Assembly (NCBI GenBank): GCA_023265995.1
Contig: JAHFSA010000008.1
Span: 1-64,000 of the forward strand
Reading direction: 5' to 3'
DNA: 64,000 nt
Origin: Perlucidibaca sp.
GTDB taxonomy: Bacteria > Pseudomonadota > Gammaproteobacteria > Pseudomonadales > Moraxellaceae
Each line of letters opens with the position of its first letter. Within the stretch, counting starts at the first letter, position 1. This document shows, piece by piece, positions 53,796-63,975 of the stretch. The notes beneath the pieces were generated by a model that searched no databases, was not told the origin of the DNA, and saw only the letters and a program-made list of their open reading frames with translations. The position numbers and the translations under genes are program-made.

Positions 53796-55247
53796 TCAGC
53801 CGCCATGGCTTGAGTGATCCATGCCCGGCATATCGGGCATGCTTTCCGGTGCGACAGGCGGTTTCCGGGAGGGTGAGCCATAGGGATTACGTCGCACAGG
53901 CTCACCGAAATCAGGGCTCTTGCTGACACGCCGGGCAATCTTGTCCTTGGGGTAGCGATACCAGCCGGGGTCGGTGAAGTCATTGGTCAGCTGGTTATCG
54001 CGCACCTTGACCACCGTAAACATGCCGCCCATTTCGATGGGGCCGAACTGACCTTCGCCCGCCATCATCGGCAGCGTGTTCTCCGGACCCTTGAGCCCCA
54101 TGGCGACATGACCACTGTGCTCGCTCATGCCATTCCGCCCCATCGCGCCATAGCCCGGTAACATTTTGCGAATCTCGGCCTCGACGCCGGACTGATCGAC
54201 GCCGGCCGGGTTGGGTATCCCATGACCCATCGGCCCCATGGTGTGATGCGCCATGTGGCAATGCAGCGCCCAATCACCCGGCTCAGTGGCCACAAACTCG
54301 ATGTCGCGCATCTGGCCCACGCCAACGATCTCGGTCACTTCCCTGCGCCACTGGGCTTTCGGCCAGCGCCCCGCATCGCTGCCGGTGACCCAGAAAGGAT
54401 TGCTATGGAGGTGAATCGGGTGATTCCACATCGACAGGTTGCCCATGCGAATACGCATGCGCTCGCCAGTCCGCATGACCAGGGGATCAATCGCCGGAAA
54501 GACTTTGCTGTTGAAGGACCAAAGGTCGAAGTCCTGCATCACGGAGGGGTCTGGCCGATAGGTGCCAGGATGCAACGCCCAGTTGTGCAACAGGAAGGCG
54601 TAGTCCCGGTCCACGGGCACCTCTTCGCCCGCCTTGGGGTGGATGATGAACAGGCCCATCATGCCGAAGGCCATCTGGGTCATCTCGTCCGCATGCGGGT
54701 GGTACATGTGGGTGCCATGCTGCCTGAGCGTGAACTCGTAGACATAGGTCTCGCCAGCGCCAATGGCAGGCTGGTTGAGCCCCGCCACGCCATCGAAACC
54801 GGACGGCAGATCTATGCCGTGCCAATGCACACTGGTGGGCTCGCCGAGTCGATTGGTCACGAAGATGCGCACGCGGTCACCCTCGACCACCTCGATGGTC
54901 GGGCCTGGCGTGGTGCCGTTATAACCCCAGCACTTCGCTCGCGAACCCGGTGCGAATTCGTGCTCGATCTCCTCGGCAACCAGGTGGAACTCCTTGACCC
55001 CGCCACTCATCTTGTAAGGCAGCGTCCAGCCATTGAGCGTGCGCACCGGCAGATAGCCCTGCGGGTGTCGCTTGACCTTGGCCGGGCCGGGCGAGACAGG
55101 CGCGCTGGGCATCTTCATGCCCTCCATCCCCGTCATGCTGGACATGTCGTGGCTCATGGGCTGTGCCAACGCATGGCGGGAGGCGCCAGCCAGCAGGCCG
55201 ACGCCGCCCACCCCCACCCACTGCAGCAAATCGCGGCGAGAAAGCAT
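53796..55247 (-). CDS. Periplasmic multicopper oxidase (copper resistance)
   Basis: A 483-aa enzyme with a Tat-type signal (SRRDLLQ followed by a hydrophobic stretch). Copper sites are complete: VHWHGIDLPSG, HGTHMYHPHAD, NHPIHLHSNPF and HCHMAHHTMGPM, giving type 1, 2 and 3 ligands. A Met-rich insert (residues ~385-430) may collect Cu(I). Such enzymes oxidise Cu(I) to the less toxic Cu(II) in the periplasm. The start ATG overlaps the stop of the Met/His-rich gene as TAATG. The C-terminus ends DMPGMDHSSHGG. Confidence 0.92.
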   Translation of the reverse strand: MLSRRDLLQWVGVGGVGLLAGASRHALAQPMSHDMSSMTGMEGMKMPSAPVSPGPAKVKRHPQGYLPVRTLNGWTLPYKMSGGVKEFHLVAEEIEHEFAPGSRAKCWGYNGTTPGPTIEVVEGDRVRIFVTNRLGEPTSVHWHGIDLPSGFDGVAGLNQPAIGAGETYVYEFTLRQHGTHMYHPHADEMTQMAFGMMGLFIIHPKAGEEVPVDRDYAFLLHNWALHPGTYRPDPSVMQDFDLWSFNSKVFPAIDPLVMRTGERMRIRMGNLSMWNHPIHLHSNPFWVTGSDAGRWPKAQWRREVTEIVGVGQMRDIEFVATEPGDWALHCHMAHHTMGPMGHGIPNPAGVDQSGVEAEIRKMLPGYGAMGRNGMSEHSGHVAMGLKGPENTLPMMAGEGQFGPIEMGGMFTVVKVRDNQLTNDFTDPGWYRYPKDKIARRVSKSPDFGEPVRRNPYGSPSRKPPVAPESMPDMPGMDHSSHGG

Positions 55248-55549
55248 TAGTGGCCTCCGTGCTCCGGCATCGTCATGTCATGGCTCATGCCAGGCATCTT
55301 GCTGTGGTCCATGGGGGCAGCTTTGTTGTCAGCTGGCTTCTTGGTAGGCATGCACTTCATGTGCATGGCTTTCATCACCGGGTCATTCATGTCCATCTTC
55401 GACATGTCCATTTTGGCCATGGCGGCGCAGTCTGGACCGGCTTTGGCAGCAGCCGCTTCAGCCGCATGCATGGCAGGGTCATGAGCAAAAGCGCTCTGGG
55501 CAGCCAGCAGCAGCGCAGCAATCAGGGTGGTTCGGTTTGCAATTTTCAT
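55247..55549 (-). CDS. Met/His-rich secreted copper-binding protein
   Basis: A 100-aa protein with signal peptide (TLIAALLLAAQSAFA, cleavage before HDPAMH). The mature part is full of Met and His: MAKMDMSKMDMNDPVMKAMH and a tail HDMTMPEHGGH. Likely a periplasmic copper chaperone or sponge that feeds the multicopper oxidase, whose gene overlaps it. Confidence 0.82.
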   Translation of the reverse strand: MKIANRTTLIAALLLAAQSAFAHDPAMHAAEAAAAKAGPDCAAMAKMDMSKMDMNDPVMKAMHMKCMPTKKPADNKAAPMDHSKMPGMSHDMTMPEHGGH

Positions 55550-55588
55550 GATGTGACTCCTTGGGATTCCGTCGTTGTGAAGTAGTTT

Positions 55589-57196
55589 TCAATGGCCTGA
55601 GTGAGGCGATGTCGTGGGTGCAGTTTCAGGTGCAGAAGTTGCGGTTGCGTCCGGAGCCTCCATGCCAGTCATTCCGCTGTGGTCCATGTCTTCCATCGCC
55701 GGCATGTTGTGACCAGCATGCCCCGTACCGGCAGAGGCAGCCTCCGGCAGCATGATTGGACTGATGCTGAGCTCGCCGATGTGGGTGTCGCTGGGCAACG
55801 CACCGCCCACAGCCCGGGCCAGATCCACGCGCGACTTCCAGTAATCGCGCAAGGTCGCCAGGTAGCCCTCGTAAGCGTTGTATTCCTCACGCTTGGCCAG
55901 CAGCAGCTCAAACTGCCCCACGATCATGTAGTTCTGCAGCTCCTGCGTCCGGGCCACGATGGCCTCGCGCAGCGGTATGAGCCCGCGCTGATGGCGCAGG
56001 ACACGGGTCCGGGCAGAAACCATGCGCGCATAAGCCTTGGAAATGCCGTTGGCGACTTCGCCCTCCAGCAGGGCGACATTGGCCATGGACTGCTCCTGCA
56101 AGGCTTCTGCGCGCAGAACACCACTGCCAGATTTACCGAACAGCGGTAATTCGAAGGCCACCGTCGGGCCGAGGGAGCGTGAGAGATCAAAGTCACGCTC
56201 GCCCTCGACGCCAACCTCCAGGAAGGGAATCCAGCGCATGGCCTTGGCTAGCCCCAGGACATCATTCGAGCGTTCGACCCGCATGCGCTCGGCAACCAGA
56301 TCAAGACGCTGCCTCAGCCCAAGATCGATTAGCTCCTGCACCGATGACTCATCCGCTACCGGCAACGGAAGGCGCGCATCCAGATGCCACGGCTTGTTGC
56401 TGGGCAAACCCATCAAGGCATTGAGCGACACCCGTGCAGCCTCCGCTTCAGCCTGCACAACCTCCAGTTCCAGCTCGGCCTGCTCGGCTGCCGCCTGCTC
56501 GCGTGCCAGCTCCAGCGCATTGATGTTGCCGGCATCATGGAAACGCTTGGCGAGGTCGGCAGAAGCACGAGCGGCCCTGGCAATGACCGTACGCATCTGA
56601 GCGATCTGGGCACTGCCAACCGCCTCGAAATAGGCCTCATTCACGTCTGCAGCCAGTCCCTGCAAAGACAGGGCGGTTTCAGCCTGCAGGCGGGTCAGCT
56701 CGGCTTTGGCCAGACGGCTGCGACTGCGGATAAACAGGAGGTCAGTGAAGTTCTGTGCCAGGCCGTAGCCCAGTTTGGTCGCATCGCCGCTGACGTTGGA
56801 GTTCATGGCTGAAAACGACAGGACCGGGTTGGATAATCGGCTGACCTCCACCCAGTCCGCCTGGTTCAGACCAAGCCGGGCATATTCCAGGCGCACCTTG
56901 GGGTTTCGCAGTAATGCCACGCCAATCGCACGCTCCGATGTCAACGGCTGCGCCAGCAAGGTATCCACCTGTTGGTTCAAGTCCTCGTCTTTCGCTCGCA
57001 TACTGGTGGGTTTGGCTGCCAGCCCAGGGTCTCGTGCATTGACCAGCGCGTTGACGTTCGCCAGTCCACGGTCAGCAGGCAGGGAGGCGCAGCCTGCCAG
57101 CACCAGCACAATCCCGGCCGGCAGTAGACGCATGCTGTGGCGAGCCAGCGCTGAAGCGCCTGTTGGCTGGGTCTGAAAAGACATGAACGACGGCAT
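55589..57196 (-). CDS. TolC-family outer-membrane lipoprotein of the copper operon
   Basis: A second TolC-like protein, about 535 aa, probably lipid-anchored (signal ending LVLAGC). Two OEP repeats cover most of the length, with long coiled-coil stretches (DVNEAYFEAVGSAQIAQMRT). The His/Met-rich C-terminus (GHAGHNMPAMEDMDHSGMTG) probably binds copper. Start uncertain: ATG 57196 has GGGG before it, GTG 57217 and ATG 57133 are alternatives. It is the first gene of the long copper operon, divergent from copR. Confidence 0.82.
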   Translation of the reverse strand: MPSFMSFQTQPTGASALARHSMRLLPAGIVLVLAGCASLPADRGLANVNALVNARDPGLAAKPTSMRAKDEDLNQQVDTLLAQPLTSERAIGVALLRNPKVRLEYARLGLNQADWVEVSRLSNPVLSFSAMNSNVSGDATKLGYGLAQNFTDLLFIRSRSRLAKAELTRLQAETALSLQGLAADVNEAYFEAVGSAQIAQMRTVIARAARASADLAKRFHDAGNINALELAREQAAAEQAELELEVVQAEAEAARVSLNALMGLPSNKPWHLDARLPLPVADESSVQELIDLGLRQRLDLVAERMRVERSNDVLGLAKAMRWIPFLEVGVEGERDFDLSRSLGPTVAFELPLFGKSGSGVLRAEALQEQSMANVALLEGEVANGISKAYARMVSARTRVLRHQRGLIPLREAIVARTQELQNYMIVGQFELLLAKREEYNAYEGYLATLRDYWKSRVDLARAVGGALPSDTHIGELSISPIMLPEAASAGTGHAGHNMPAMEDMDHSGMTGMEAPDATATSAPETAPTTSPHSGH

Positions 57197-57201
57197 GCAT
57201 A

Positions 57202-57227
57202 ACCCCATCACGAACACTTGATGGGGT
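57202..57227. promoter_or_regulatory. Inverted repeat over the ribosome site of the copper operon
   Basis: ACCCCATCA and TGATGGGGT form a perfect 9-bp inverted repeat with an 8-nt loop. On the minus strand the right arm holds the GGGG before ATG 57196, so folding of the RNA would hide it. It may also be a protein-binding site. Confidence 0.4.
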
Positions 57228-57267
57228 CATCATGCGACTGGCATCAGGACAGCAACCTGACCTCAGG

Positions 57268-57283
57268 ATTACATTTTTGTCAG
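57268..57283. promoter_or_regulatory. CopR/CusR-like box
   Basis: ATTACATTTTTGTCAG resembles the ATTACA-N4-TGTAAT type of binding site known for CopR/CusR/CzcR response regulators, with one half imperfect. It lies in the divergent region between the copper operon and copR, where CopR would be expected to act on both. Confidence 0.45.
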
Positions 57284-57348
57284 CATGACTTAATCTTCAG
57301 CAAACCCGTTAGTGTCCCATCAGAGCAAGCTGCAGAGAGAGGGCGGAG

Positions 57349-58041
57349 GTGAAAATCCTGCTGGTTGAAGATGAGGCCAAGACCGGCGAGTACCTCAAAA
57401 AGGGACTCACCGAGGCGGGCTATAGCACCGATTGGGTGACCGACGGCCTGAGCGGGCATCACCAGGCACTGACGGGTGACTACGATCTGGTCATCCTCGA
57501 TGTCATGCTGCCCGAGATCACGGGCTGGCAGGTGCTGGCAGGTATCCGCAAGGCGGGGCTGTCGATGCCGGTGCTTTTTCTCACCGCACGCGACCAAGTG
57601 GAGGATCGCGTCAAGGGCCTTGAGCTGGGTGCTGACGACTATCTCGTCAAACCTTTTGCGTTTGCCGAGTTGCTGGCCCGCGTGCGCACCCTGCTGCGCC
57701 GGGGTCGCTCGCGCGACACCGACACGCTCAAAGTCGCCGATCTGGAGCTGGACCTGCTGCGCCGCCGCGCCATCCGGGCTGGTCGCCGCATCGACCTCAC
57801 CGCCAAGGAGTTCGCGCTGCTGGAGCTGCTGATGCGCCGCCAGGGCGAAGTGCTGCCACGCTCTCTGATCGCCTCCCAGGTCTGGGACATGAACTTCGAC
57901 AGTGACACCAATGTCGTCGAAGTCGCCATCAAGCGCCTGCGCACCAAGGTCGATACCGGCTTTGACACCAAGCTGATCAATACCCTGCGTGGCATGGGCT
58001 ATGTCATGGAGGCCACGTCAGATGATGCGTCTGCTACCTGA
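57349..58041 (+). CDS. copR: CopR/CusR-type heavy-metal response regulator
   Basis: An OmpR-family regulator of 230 aa. In the receiver domain are the acidic pocket EDE, phospho-acceptor Asp in LVILDVMLP, switch Thr in FLTARD and Lys in YLVKPF. The winged-helix DNA-binding domain ends [16 protein letters not shown]. Metal-resistance members are closest ([20 protein letters not shown]). The start is GTG within a purine-rich GGGCGGAGGTG. It is divergent from the copper operon and overlaps copS by 20 nt. Confidence 0.93.
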   Translation: MKILLVEDEAKTGEYLKKGLTEAGYSTDWVTDGLSGHHQALTGDYDLVILDVMLPEITGWQVLAGIRKAGLSMPVLFLTARDQVEDRVKGLELGADDYLVKPFAFAELLARVRTLLRRGRSRDTDTLKVADLELDLLRRRAIRAGRRIDLTAKEFALLELLMRRQGEVLPRSLIASQVWDMNFDSDTNVVEVAIKRLRTKVDTGFDTKLINTLRGMGYVMEATSDDASAT

Positions 58042-59398
58042 CTCCATCACCGCGCGCACCAGCGTTCTCTTTACCCTGCTCGCAGCCCTTGTCTTTGTGG
58101 TAATGGGGCTGGTGATTCAGGTATCGGTCAATCGGCATTTTGCCGAGCAAGACCGGGCGGCCGTGTCCGGCAAGCTGGAGTTGATCAGCAACATCCTGCT
58201 CAGCCCGACAACCGAGAATAATGAGACGCGCATACGCCGGCAACTCGCCAGTGCACTGGTCGGTCACCATGACTTGGTGGTGCGGGTGCAGGATGCCCGT
58301 GGCCAGGAGGTATTCGCATCGGGTCACGATGGGCTGCCGCCGCCGGCGCTACAGACTGTGACACCTGGTGCGACGTTGAAAGTCTGGTCGGATGGTGAGC
58401 ATGACTACCGACTGGCCGTGGTCGATGTGGCGGGGCCGGAGCACCGCTGGCGTGTAGGCATCGCCATCAACACCTTGCATCATGAAGTCTTTCTCCGCGC
58501 TTTCGAGCGCGAGCTGCTCCTGATTGGTGTCGGTGGGCTGGTGCTCATGGCTGCGCTGGGTTGGTTGGCCGTCCGGCGCGGCCTGATGCCGCTGCAGCGC
58601 ATGGCCGTGGTCGCCGAAGGTATCTCCGCCAAGCATCTGCAGGATCGGCTGTCCACAGCGACTGTGCCGGTCGAGCTGGAGACACTGGCCAGCGCCTTCA
58701 ACGCCATGCTGGATCGCCTTAGCGACTCACTGGAGCGATTGTCAGCGTTTTCGTCTGATTTGGCGCACGAGCTGCGGACCCCGGTCAACAACCTCATGAC
58801 ACAGACACAGGTGCTGCTATCCAAGCCGCGTTCGGATGAGGACTATCGCGAGGTGCTGTACTCCAATCTGGAGGAGTTCGAGCGCTTGGCGCGCATGATC
58901 GGTGACATGCTGTTCCTGGCCAAGGCGGACAACGGCCTGATCATCCCGCATCGGGAAGCTGTGCAGCTGGCCGACGAGGTCACGGCCGTGCTGGAGTTCT
59001 ACGAGGCCCTGGCCGCCGACAAGTCACTCGTCCTGCACGCCAGAGGGCAGGCGGTGGTCATGGGTGATGCCCTGATGTTGCGCCGCGTGATCAGCAACCT
59101 GGTGTCCAATGCTGTGCGCCACGCCTACCCGGATACAGTCATCAGTGTGGCTATCTCCACGCATGGACACGACGCCTGCCTCACCGTCCAGAATACGGGC
59201 GATACCATTTCCGAACAGCATCTGCCGCATCTCTTTGAGCGCTTCTATCGAGCGGATGGCGCGCGCCAGCGTACCGAGGAAGGTGTCGGGCTCGGACTGG
59301 CCATCACGCGATCCATCGTGATTGCCCATCAAGGAAAGATTGAAGTCAGCTCTCGACCAGGGGTGACGCAACTCACCATCAAGCTGCCGATGGCCTGA
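58022..59398 (+). CDS. copS: CopS/CusS-type sensor histidine kinase
   Basis: A membrane sensor kinase of 458 aa. Two transmembrane helices (about residues 15-35 and 160-183) enclose a periplasmic metal-sensing domain. HAMP, H-box ([20 protein letters not shown]), N-box ([16 protein letters not shown]) and G-boxes ([26 protein letters not shown]) follow. The start ATG (or the ATG one codon later) follows GGAGG; the frame is open 11 codons upstream. It partners the overlapping copR gene. Confidence 0.93.
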   Translation: MMRLLPDSITARTSVLFTLLAALVFVVMGLVIQVSVNRHFAEQDRAAVSGKLELISNILLSPTTENNETRIRRQLASALVGHHDLVVRVQDARGQEVFASGHDGLPPPALQTVTPGATLKVWSDGEHDYRLAVVDVAGPEHRWRVGIAINTLHHEVFLRAFERELLLIGVGGLVLMAALGWLAVRRGLMPLQRMAVVAEGISAKHLQDRLSTATVPVELETLASAFNAMLDRLSDSLERLSAFSSDLAHELRTPVNNLMTQTQVLLSKPRSDEDYREVLYSNLEEFERLARMIGDMLFLAKADNGLIIPHREAVQLADEVTAVLEFYEALAADKSLVLHARGQAVVMGDALMLRRVISNLVSNAVRHAYPDTVISVAISTHGHDACLTVQNTGDTISEQHLPHLFERFYRADGARQRTEEGVGLGLAITRSIVIAHQGKIEVSSRPGVTQLTIKLPMA

Positions 59399-59528
59399 TG
59401 GGCCAGCAAGCCGGCTTAAGTCTGCCGCATGGATAGCGAGCTGCGCCTGCACCACGAGGCGACTGCGCACTTTCGAAGTAGTCGCATGGGAGTCGAAGCC
59501 ATTTCAAAACGCGCCCCTGAGACTCCGC

Positions 59529-59780
59529 TCAGGTTTCACTACCAGAACATGCCCACTCCAGCGTCTCTTGCAAGTCCTGATGCAACGCATCGAAGGTACA
59601 GCGGGCACGCAGACAAGCCTGCTCGACCAATGGCCGCTGCTCCCTATCGACGGTGCTCAACAGCGCTTCCAGCCTCAAGCAACAGGCATGTGCAGCATCC
59701 CGCTTGGCACGAAGGTCACTGACCGTCAGCTGCTCATTCAACTGACGCAAAGTTTCCGAGATTTCATGCTCGACACTCAT
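59529..59780 (-). CDS. Small Cys-containing helical protein, unknown
   Basis: An 83-aa protein, predicted helical, not recognised. It has Cys residues in [11 protein letters not shown] and [13 protein letters not shown] and an acidic C-terminus. Its ATG overlaps the ynfA stop as ATGA, which argues that it is real and co-expressed. The same frame extends 150 codons upstream across ynfA, but that part is a shadow. It ends the CzcA operon; no terminator is evident between it and copS. Confidence 0.55.
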   Translation of the reverse strand: MSVEHEISETLRQLNEQLTVSDLRAKRDAAHACCLRLEALLSTVDREQRPLVEQACLRARCTFDALHQDLQETLEWACSGSET

Positions 59781-60121
59781 GTTGCAGATCTCCAACCCAT
59801 AACAATGACGGCCATGCCCACCAGTGCAATGCCCGCACCCACCCAGTCGCTGGCATGCAGCGTTACGCCATCCACCCAGCGCAGCCAAAGCAGCGCCACA
59901 ACGACATACACACCACCATAGGCTGCATACACACGACCGCTGGCCTCCGGGTGCAAAGTCAGTAGCCAGGCGAACAGCATCAGACTGGCTGCGGCCGGTA
60001 GCAGCAGCCAGGGCGAGCCCTGCTTTTTCAGCCAGAGATACGGTAGAAAGCAGCCAATGACCTCGGCCAGGGCTGTCACCACGAACAGCCCCAGCGTTTT
60101 CAGGAGAATCAGACTGCTCAT
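59777..60121 (-). CDS. YnfA/UPF0060 small membrane protein
   Basis: A 114-aa protein with four transmembrane helices, of the YnfA family ([20 protein letters not shown], then [20 protein letters not shown]). These proteins resemble small multidrug transporters. Family members often sit beside CDF and RND metal-efflux genes, as here. It overlaps both neighbours by 4 bp. Confidence 0.92.
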   Translation of the reverse strand: MSSLILLKTLGLFVVTALAEVIGCFLPYLWLKKQGSPWLLLPAAASLMLFAWLLTLHPEASGRVYAAYGGVYVVVALLWLRWVDGVTLHASDWVGAGIALVGMAVIVMGWRSAT

Positions 60122-60747
60122 GCGATACCTTTCTCCTCACGAAGTTCGTGCAATGCCGCGCGCACGATTTGGACCGATCCAGAGATGGCCAGCATCGCCA
60201 TGCCCAGCGCCACCACCACATCCGGCCACGCACTGGCTGTCAGCCAGACACCACCGGCCGCACACATCACCGCAATGTTGCCGATGGCATCGTTGCGGCT
60301 GCAAATCCAGACCGACTGCATGTTGCTGTCACCCGTGCGGTAGTGAAACAGCATCCAGGCCACACCCACATTCGACAACAGCGCGAGAAAGCCCACCACA
60401 CCCATGGTGCTGGCCTCCGGCACTTGCCCTGCTAGCAGGCGCTCCACCGTCGCATACAGTACCCAGAGGCCGAATACACCCATCGTTGCCCCTTTCAGCA
60501 ACGACGCGCGGGCACGCCAGACTAGGGCATGACCCAGCACATACAGACTGATGCCATAGTTGGCGGCATCGCCGAGAAAATCCAGGGCATCGGCAAGCAA
60601 GGCGCTGGATCCGGCCGCCGAGCCGGCTATTAGCTCGACGATAAACATCGCCAGATTGACCAGCAGCGCAATCACCAATATACGGCGATACTGGGGGTCA
60701 ACGACGGGCACCTTGCTCGCACAGGAATCACCGCAATTATCAGACAT
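60118..60747 (-). CDS. Cation diffusion facilitator-like transporter
   Basis: A 209-aa membrane protein with six hydrophobic segments and no C-terminal cytoplasmic domain. The N-terminus carries CGDSCAS. Metal-site residues are in [20 protein letters not shown] and [12 protein letters not shown]. It resembles the short cation transporters linked to czc and mer-like loci; zinc or cadmium is likely. The ATG follows GGAGAG by 5 nt; it overlaps czcA by 8 nt and ynfA by 4. Confidence 0.85.
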   Translation of the reverse strand: MSDNCGDSCASKVPVVDPQYRRILVIALLVNLAMFIVELIAGSAAGSSALLADALDFLGDAANYGISLYVLGHALVWRARASLLKGATMGVFGLWVLYATVERLLAGQVPEASTMGVVGFLALLSNVGVAWMLFHYRTGDSNMQSVWICSRNDAIGNIAVMCAAGGVWLTASAWPDVVVALGMAMLAISGSVQIVRAALHELREEKGIA

Positions 60748-63700
60748 TGCTTCTCTCCACTCGCCATTGCTCAATCATCCGGTACAGCGCAGGCAGCACC
60801 ACCAGCGTCAACAATGTACTGGTGATCAGACCGCCGATGACCACGATGGCCAGCGGCTTCTGCACCTCGGCCCCCGTGCCGGTGGCCAGCGCCATGGGCA
60901 CAAAGCCCAGTGATGCCACCAGGGCTGTCATCAGCACCGGACGCAGTCGCGAGATCGAACCCTCCTGCACAGCCTCGACCAGGTCTCTGCCATTCTCGCG
61001 CAGTTGATTGATGCGACTGACCATGACCAGACCATTGAGCACTGCCACGCCAGACAGCGCGATGAAGCCGATGGCGGCCGTGATCGAGAACGGAATGCCG
61101 CAGACCCAGAGCGCCAGAATGCCACCAGTCAAGGCCAGTGGCACCGCGCTGAATACCAGCAGAGCCTGACGCACCGTGCCCAGTGCCATGAACAGCAGCA
61201 TCAGGATCAAGGCAAAACAGGCCGGCACGACAATCATGAGGCGGGACTTGGCCGCCTGCAGATTCTCGAACTGCCCACCCCAGACCAGCCAGCTACCAGC
61301 CGGCAACTTGACCTGCGTATTGATGCGCTGCTCGGCTTCCTCAACGAACGAGGCCAGATCGCGATCACGGACAGTGGCTTGCACCACGACACGGCGCTTG
61401 CCATTCTCACGGCTGACCTGATTGAGGCCATCGCGCAAGGTCAGGGAAGCGATGCTGCCCAGCGTCACGAAGCCTTGATCTAACTGCTCATCGGTCACCG
61501 GAATCGGCAAGCTCCGCAACAGATCCAGATCCGTGCGGACTTCCTCGGGCAAACGCACCACCACATCAAAGCGACGGTCGCCCTCGAAGATTTCACCCGC
61601 CTGACGCCCCCCAATGGCCGCCGCCACCGTATCCTGCACATCGGCCATGCGCAGCCCGAAGCGCGCCAAGGCATCACGGTCAAAGCTGATATCGAGCAGT
61701 GTCTGCCCTTCAACCTGCTCGACCTTGATTTCACTGGCCCCCTGTACGCCTCGCAAAGTCTGCGCGATCTGGTTGGCTGTTGCCAGCATGGTGCTGAAGT
61801 CGTCGCCAAAAACCTTGACCGCGACATCCGCTCGCACACCCGACAGCAACTCGTTGAAGCGCATCTGGATGGGCTGGGTGAACTCGTAGTTGTTGCCGGG
61901 CAACTGACTGACCGCGCGCTCGATACGCTCGATCACCTCAGCCTTGGTCAGGCTCGAATCCGGCCACTCCTCACGCGGCTTGAGAATGATGAAGGTATCT
62001 GACGCGCTGGGTGGCATGGGGTCGGCAGCCATCTCGGCGGTACCCGTCTTGGAGAAGACAAAGGCCACTTCCTTGAACTGCGCGACCGTGCGCTCAACCT
62101 GCAACTGCATGCTGCTCGATTGCTTGATGCCCGTGCTGGGGATGCGCAGGGCGTGCATGACGATATCCTTTTCATCCAGCGTGGGCACAAACTCCTGGCC
62201 CAGCTGAGTAAATACCACCAGCGCCACGGCGAACGCGCCAACGGCTATCGCCATTGCCTTCCTGTGCTGACGCATGGCCCAGTTCAGGGCTGGAACATAA
62301 AGCGCATGCGCTTTGGTCAGAAAGCGATTTTCCTTTTCCTCGATGGAGCCCTTGAAGAAGATGCCGACCAAGGCCGGGATCAGCGTCAGCGACAGAATGA
62401 ACGCCGCAACCAGCGCCATGATCACCGTGGCGGCCATGGGGTGGAACATTTTGCCCTCGACGCCCTCCAGGGCAAGGATGGGCAAATAGACCGTAATGAT
62501 GATGGCCTGCCCGAAAACCGATGGCTGCACCATCTCGCGGGTAGCATGCAGCACTTCGGACAAGCGCTCCTCCAGACTCAACAGCCGGCCGAGATGGTGC
62601 TGGCGCGCCGCCAGACGACTCAGGCAGTTCTCGACGATGATGACCGCGCCATCGACGATGAGGCCGAAATCGAGGGCGCCCAGACTCATCAGGTTGCCAC
62701 TGATGCCAGCCTTGACCATGCCCGTGCTCATCAGCAGCACGGTGAGCGGAATGACCGCCGCCGTGATCAGCGCCGCACGGATGTTGCCGAGCATGAGAAA
62801 GAGCACGACGATCACCAGCAGCGCGCCCTCGCTGAGGTTCTTGACCACGGTCGTCACCGTGGCATTGACCAGCTTGCTGCGATTGAGCACCGTCTGCGCT
62901 TCCACATCCGGCGGCAGACTGCGCCGGATCTCAGCCATCTTGTCATCGACCGTCACAGCCACCGTGCGCGAGTTCTCACCGATGCGCATCAGGGCGGTGC
63001 CGACGACTACCTCATGCCCGTTCTCGCTGGCCGAGCCCGTGCGCAGTTCCTCGCCAATCTCGACGCGCGCCAGGTCGCGTACATAGATCGGTGTATTGCC
63101 GCGTGTTGCCACCACCGTGGCGGCGATATCTTCCATGCGCTTGAGGCGACCATCGACACGCACCAGATAGGCCTCGCCACGCTGCTCGACAAAGCCACTG
63201 CCACGACTTTGATTGGCCTTTTCCAGCGTCTCGACCAGATCGGTGACGGACAGATTGTAAGCCCTCAGTCGCAGCGGATCAGGCTGGATGTGATACTGCT
63301 TCTCGAAACCACCGATGCTGTCGATGCCGGCCACACCCGGCAGACCCTTGAGCTGGGGCCGGATGATCCAGTCCTGCACCGTGCGCAGATAGGCCGCCTG
63401 CGCCACTGGCGTGCGCAAATACTCGCCCTCCGGTGTCAGGTAGCTGCCATCGCTCTGCCAGCCCGGCTGCCCATCATTGACCTTCGCTCCTTGACCACCA
63501 GGGTGGGCGAATTTCACCGCCCACATGTAGATCTCCCCTAGACCCGTCGAGATGGCCCCCATGCGCGGTGATGCGTCCTGCGGGAGCATGTCCTTGGCTT
63601 CGCTCAGGCGCTCCGTGACCTGGTTGCGGGCAAAGTAGATGTCCACATCGTCATGAAATACGGCCGTGACCTGCGAAAAGCCATTGCGTGACAGTGAGCG

Positions 63701-63946
63701 CGTGGACTCCAGCCCGGAGATCCCGGCCAGTGCGCTTTCAATCGGAAAAGTAACCTGCTTCTCGATATCCTCCGGCGACAAGCCCGGCAGCTCGGTATTG
63801 ATCTGCACCTGATTGTTGGTGATGTCCGGCACGGCATCGATGGGCAGTTTCTGCAATGAGAAAACCCCGAAGGCGGCCAGCAGCAGCACCATCACCAGCA
63901 CGAGGTAGCGATGCGACAGGGAAAAGCCAATAGCGCGATCAAACAT
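60740..63946 (-). CDS. czcA: CzcA-type heavy-metal RND efflux pump
   Basis: An RND proton antiporter of 1068 aa for divalent cations (Co/Zn/Cd or Ni/Co). The helix-4 motif is DFGLIVDGAVIIVENCLSRL, with the Asp-Asp-Glu arrangement of CzcA and unlike the Cu-type motif of CusA. The N-terminus is FDRAIGFSLSHRYLVLVMVL; further features are GLSPEDIEKQVTFPIESAL and the C-terminal TLLTLVVLPALYRMIEQW. The ATG follows AGGAGAG by 5 nt; an upstream in-frame start adds 11 aa. It is followed by CDF, YnfA and a small protein in one operon. Confidence 0.93.
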   Translation of the reverse strand: MFDRAIGFSLSHRYLVLVMVLLLAAFGVFSLQKLPIDAVPDITNNQVQINTELPGLSPEDIEKQVTFPIESALAGISGLESTRSLSRNGFSQVTAVFHDDVDIYFARNQVTERLSEAKDMLPQDASPRMGAISTGLGEIYMWAVKFAHPGGQGAKVNDGQPGWQSDGSYLTPEGEYLRTPVAQAAYLRTVQDWIIRPQLKGLPGVAGIDSIGGFEKQYHIQPDPLRLRAYNLSVTDLVETLEKANQSRGSGFVEQRGEAYLVRVDGRLKRMEDIAATVVATRGNTPIYVRDLARVEIGEELRTGSASENGHEVVVGTALMRIGENSRTVAVTVDDKMAEIRRSLPPDVEAQTVLNRSKLVNATVTTVVKNLSEGALLVIVVLFLMLGNIRAALITAAVIPLTVLLMSTGMVKAGISGNLMSLGALDFGLIVDGAVIIVENCLSRLAARQHHLGRLLSLEERLSEVLHATREMVQPSVFGQAIIITVYLPILALEGVEGKMFHPMAATVIMALVAAFILSLTLIPALVGIFFKGSIEEKENRFLTKAHALYVPALNWAMRQHRKAMAIAVGAFAVALVVFTQLGQEFVPTLDEKDIVMHALRIPSTGIKQSSSMQLQVERTVAQFKEVAFVFSKTGTAEMAADPMPPSASDTFIILKPREEWPDSSLTKAEVIERIERAVSQLPGNNYEFTQPIQMRFNELLSGVRADVAVKVFGDDFSTMLATANQIAQTLRGVQGASEIKVEQVEGQTLLDISFDRDALARFGLRMADVQDTVAAAIGGRQAGEIFEGDRRFDVVVRLPEEVRTDLDLLRSLPIPVTDEQLDQGFVTLGSIASLTLRDGLNQVSRENGKRRVVVQATVRDRDLASFVEEAEQRINTQVKLPAGSWLVWGGQFENLQAAKSRLMIVVPACFALILMLLFMALGTVRQALLVFSAVPLALTGGILALWVCGIPFSITAAIGFIALSGVAVLNGLVMVSRINQLRENGRDLVEAVQEGSISRLRPVLMTALVASLGFVPMALATGTGAEVQKPLAIVVIGGLITSTLLTLVVLPALYRMIEQWRVERSNV

Positions 63947-63975
63947 GGCTTCTCTCCTGGGAAAGGCGCAAACAA

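Noticed and set aside
59781-60233. Upstream extension of the 83-aa Cys protein
   Set aside because: It overlaps ynfA and the CDF gene in another frame and is Trp/Cys/Arg-rich without structure.
62120-63541. Plus-strand frame of 473 codons opposite czcA
   Set aside because: Antisense to conserved RND coding sequence, with no recognisable domain.
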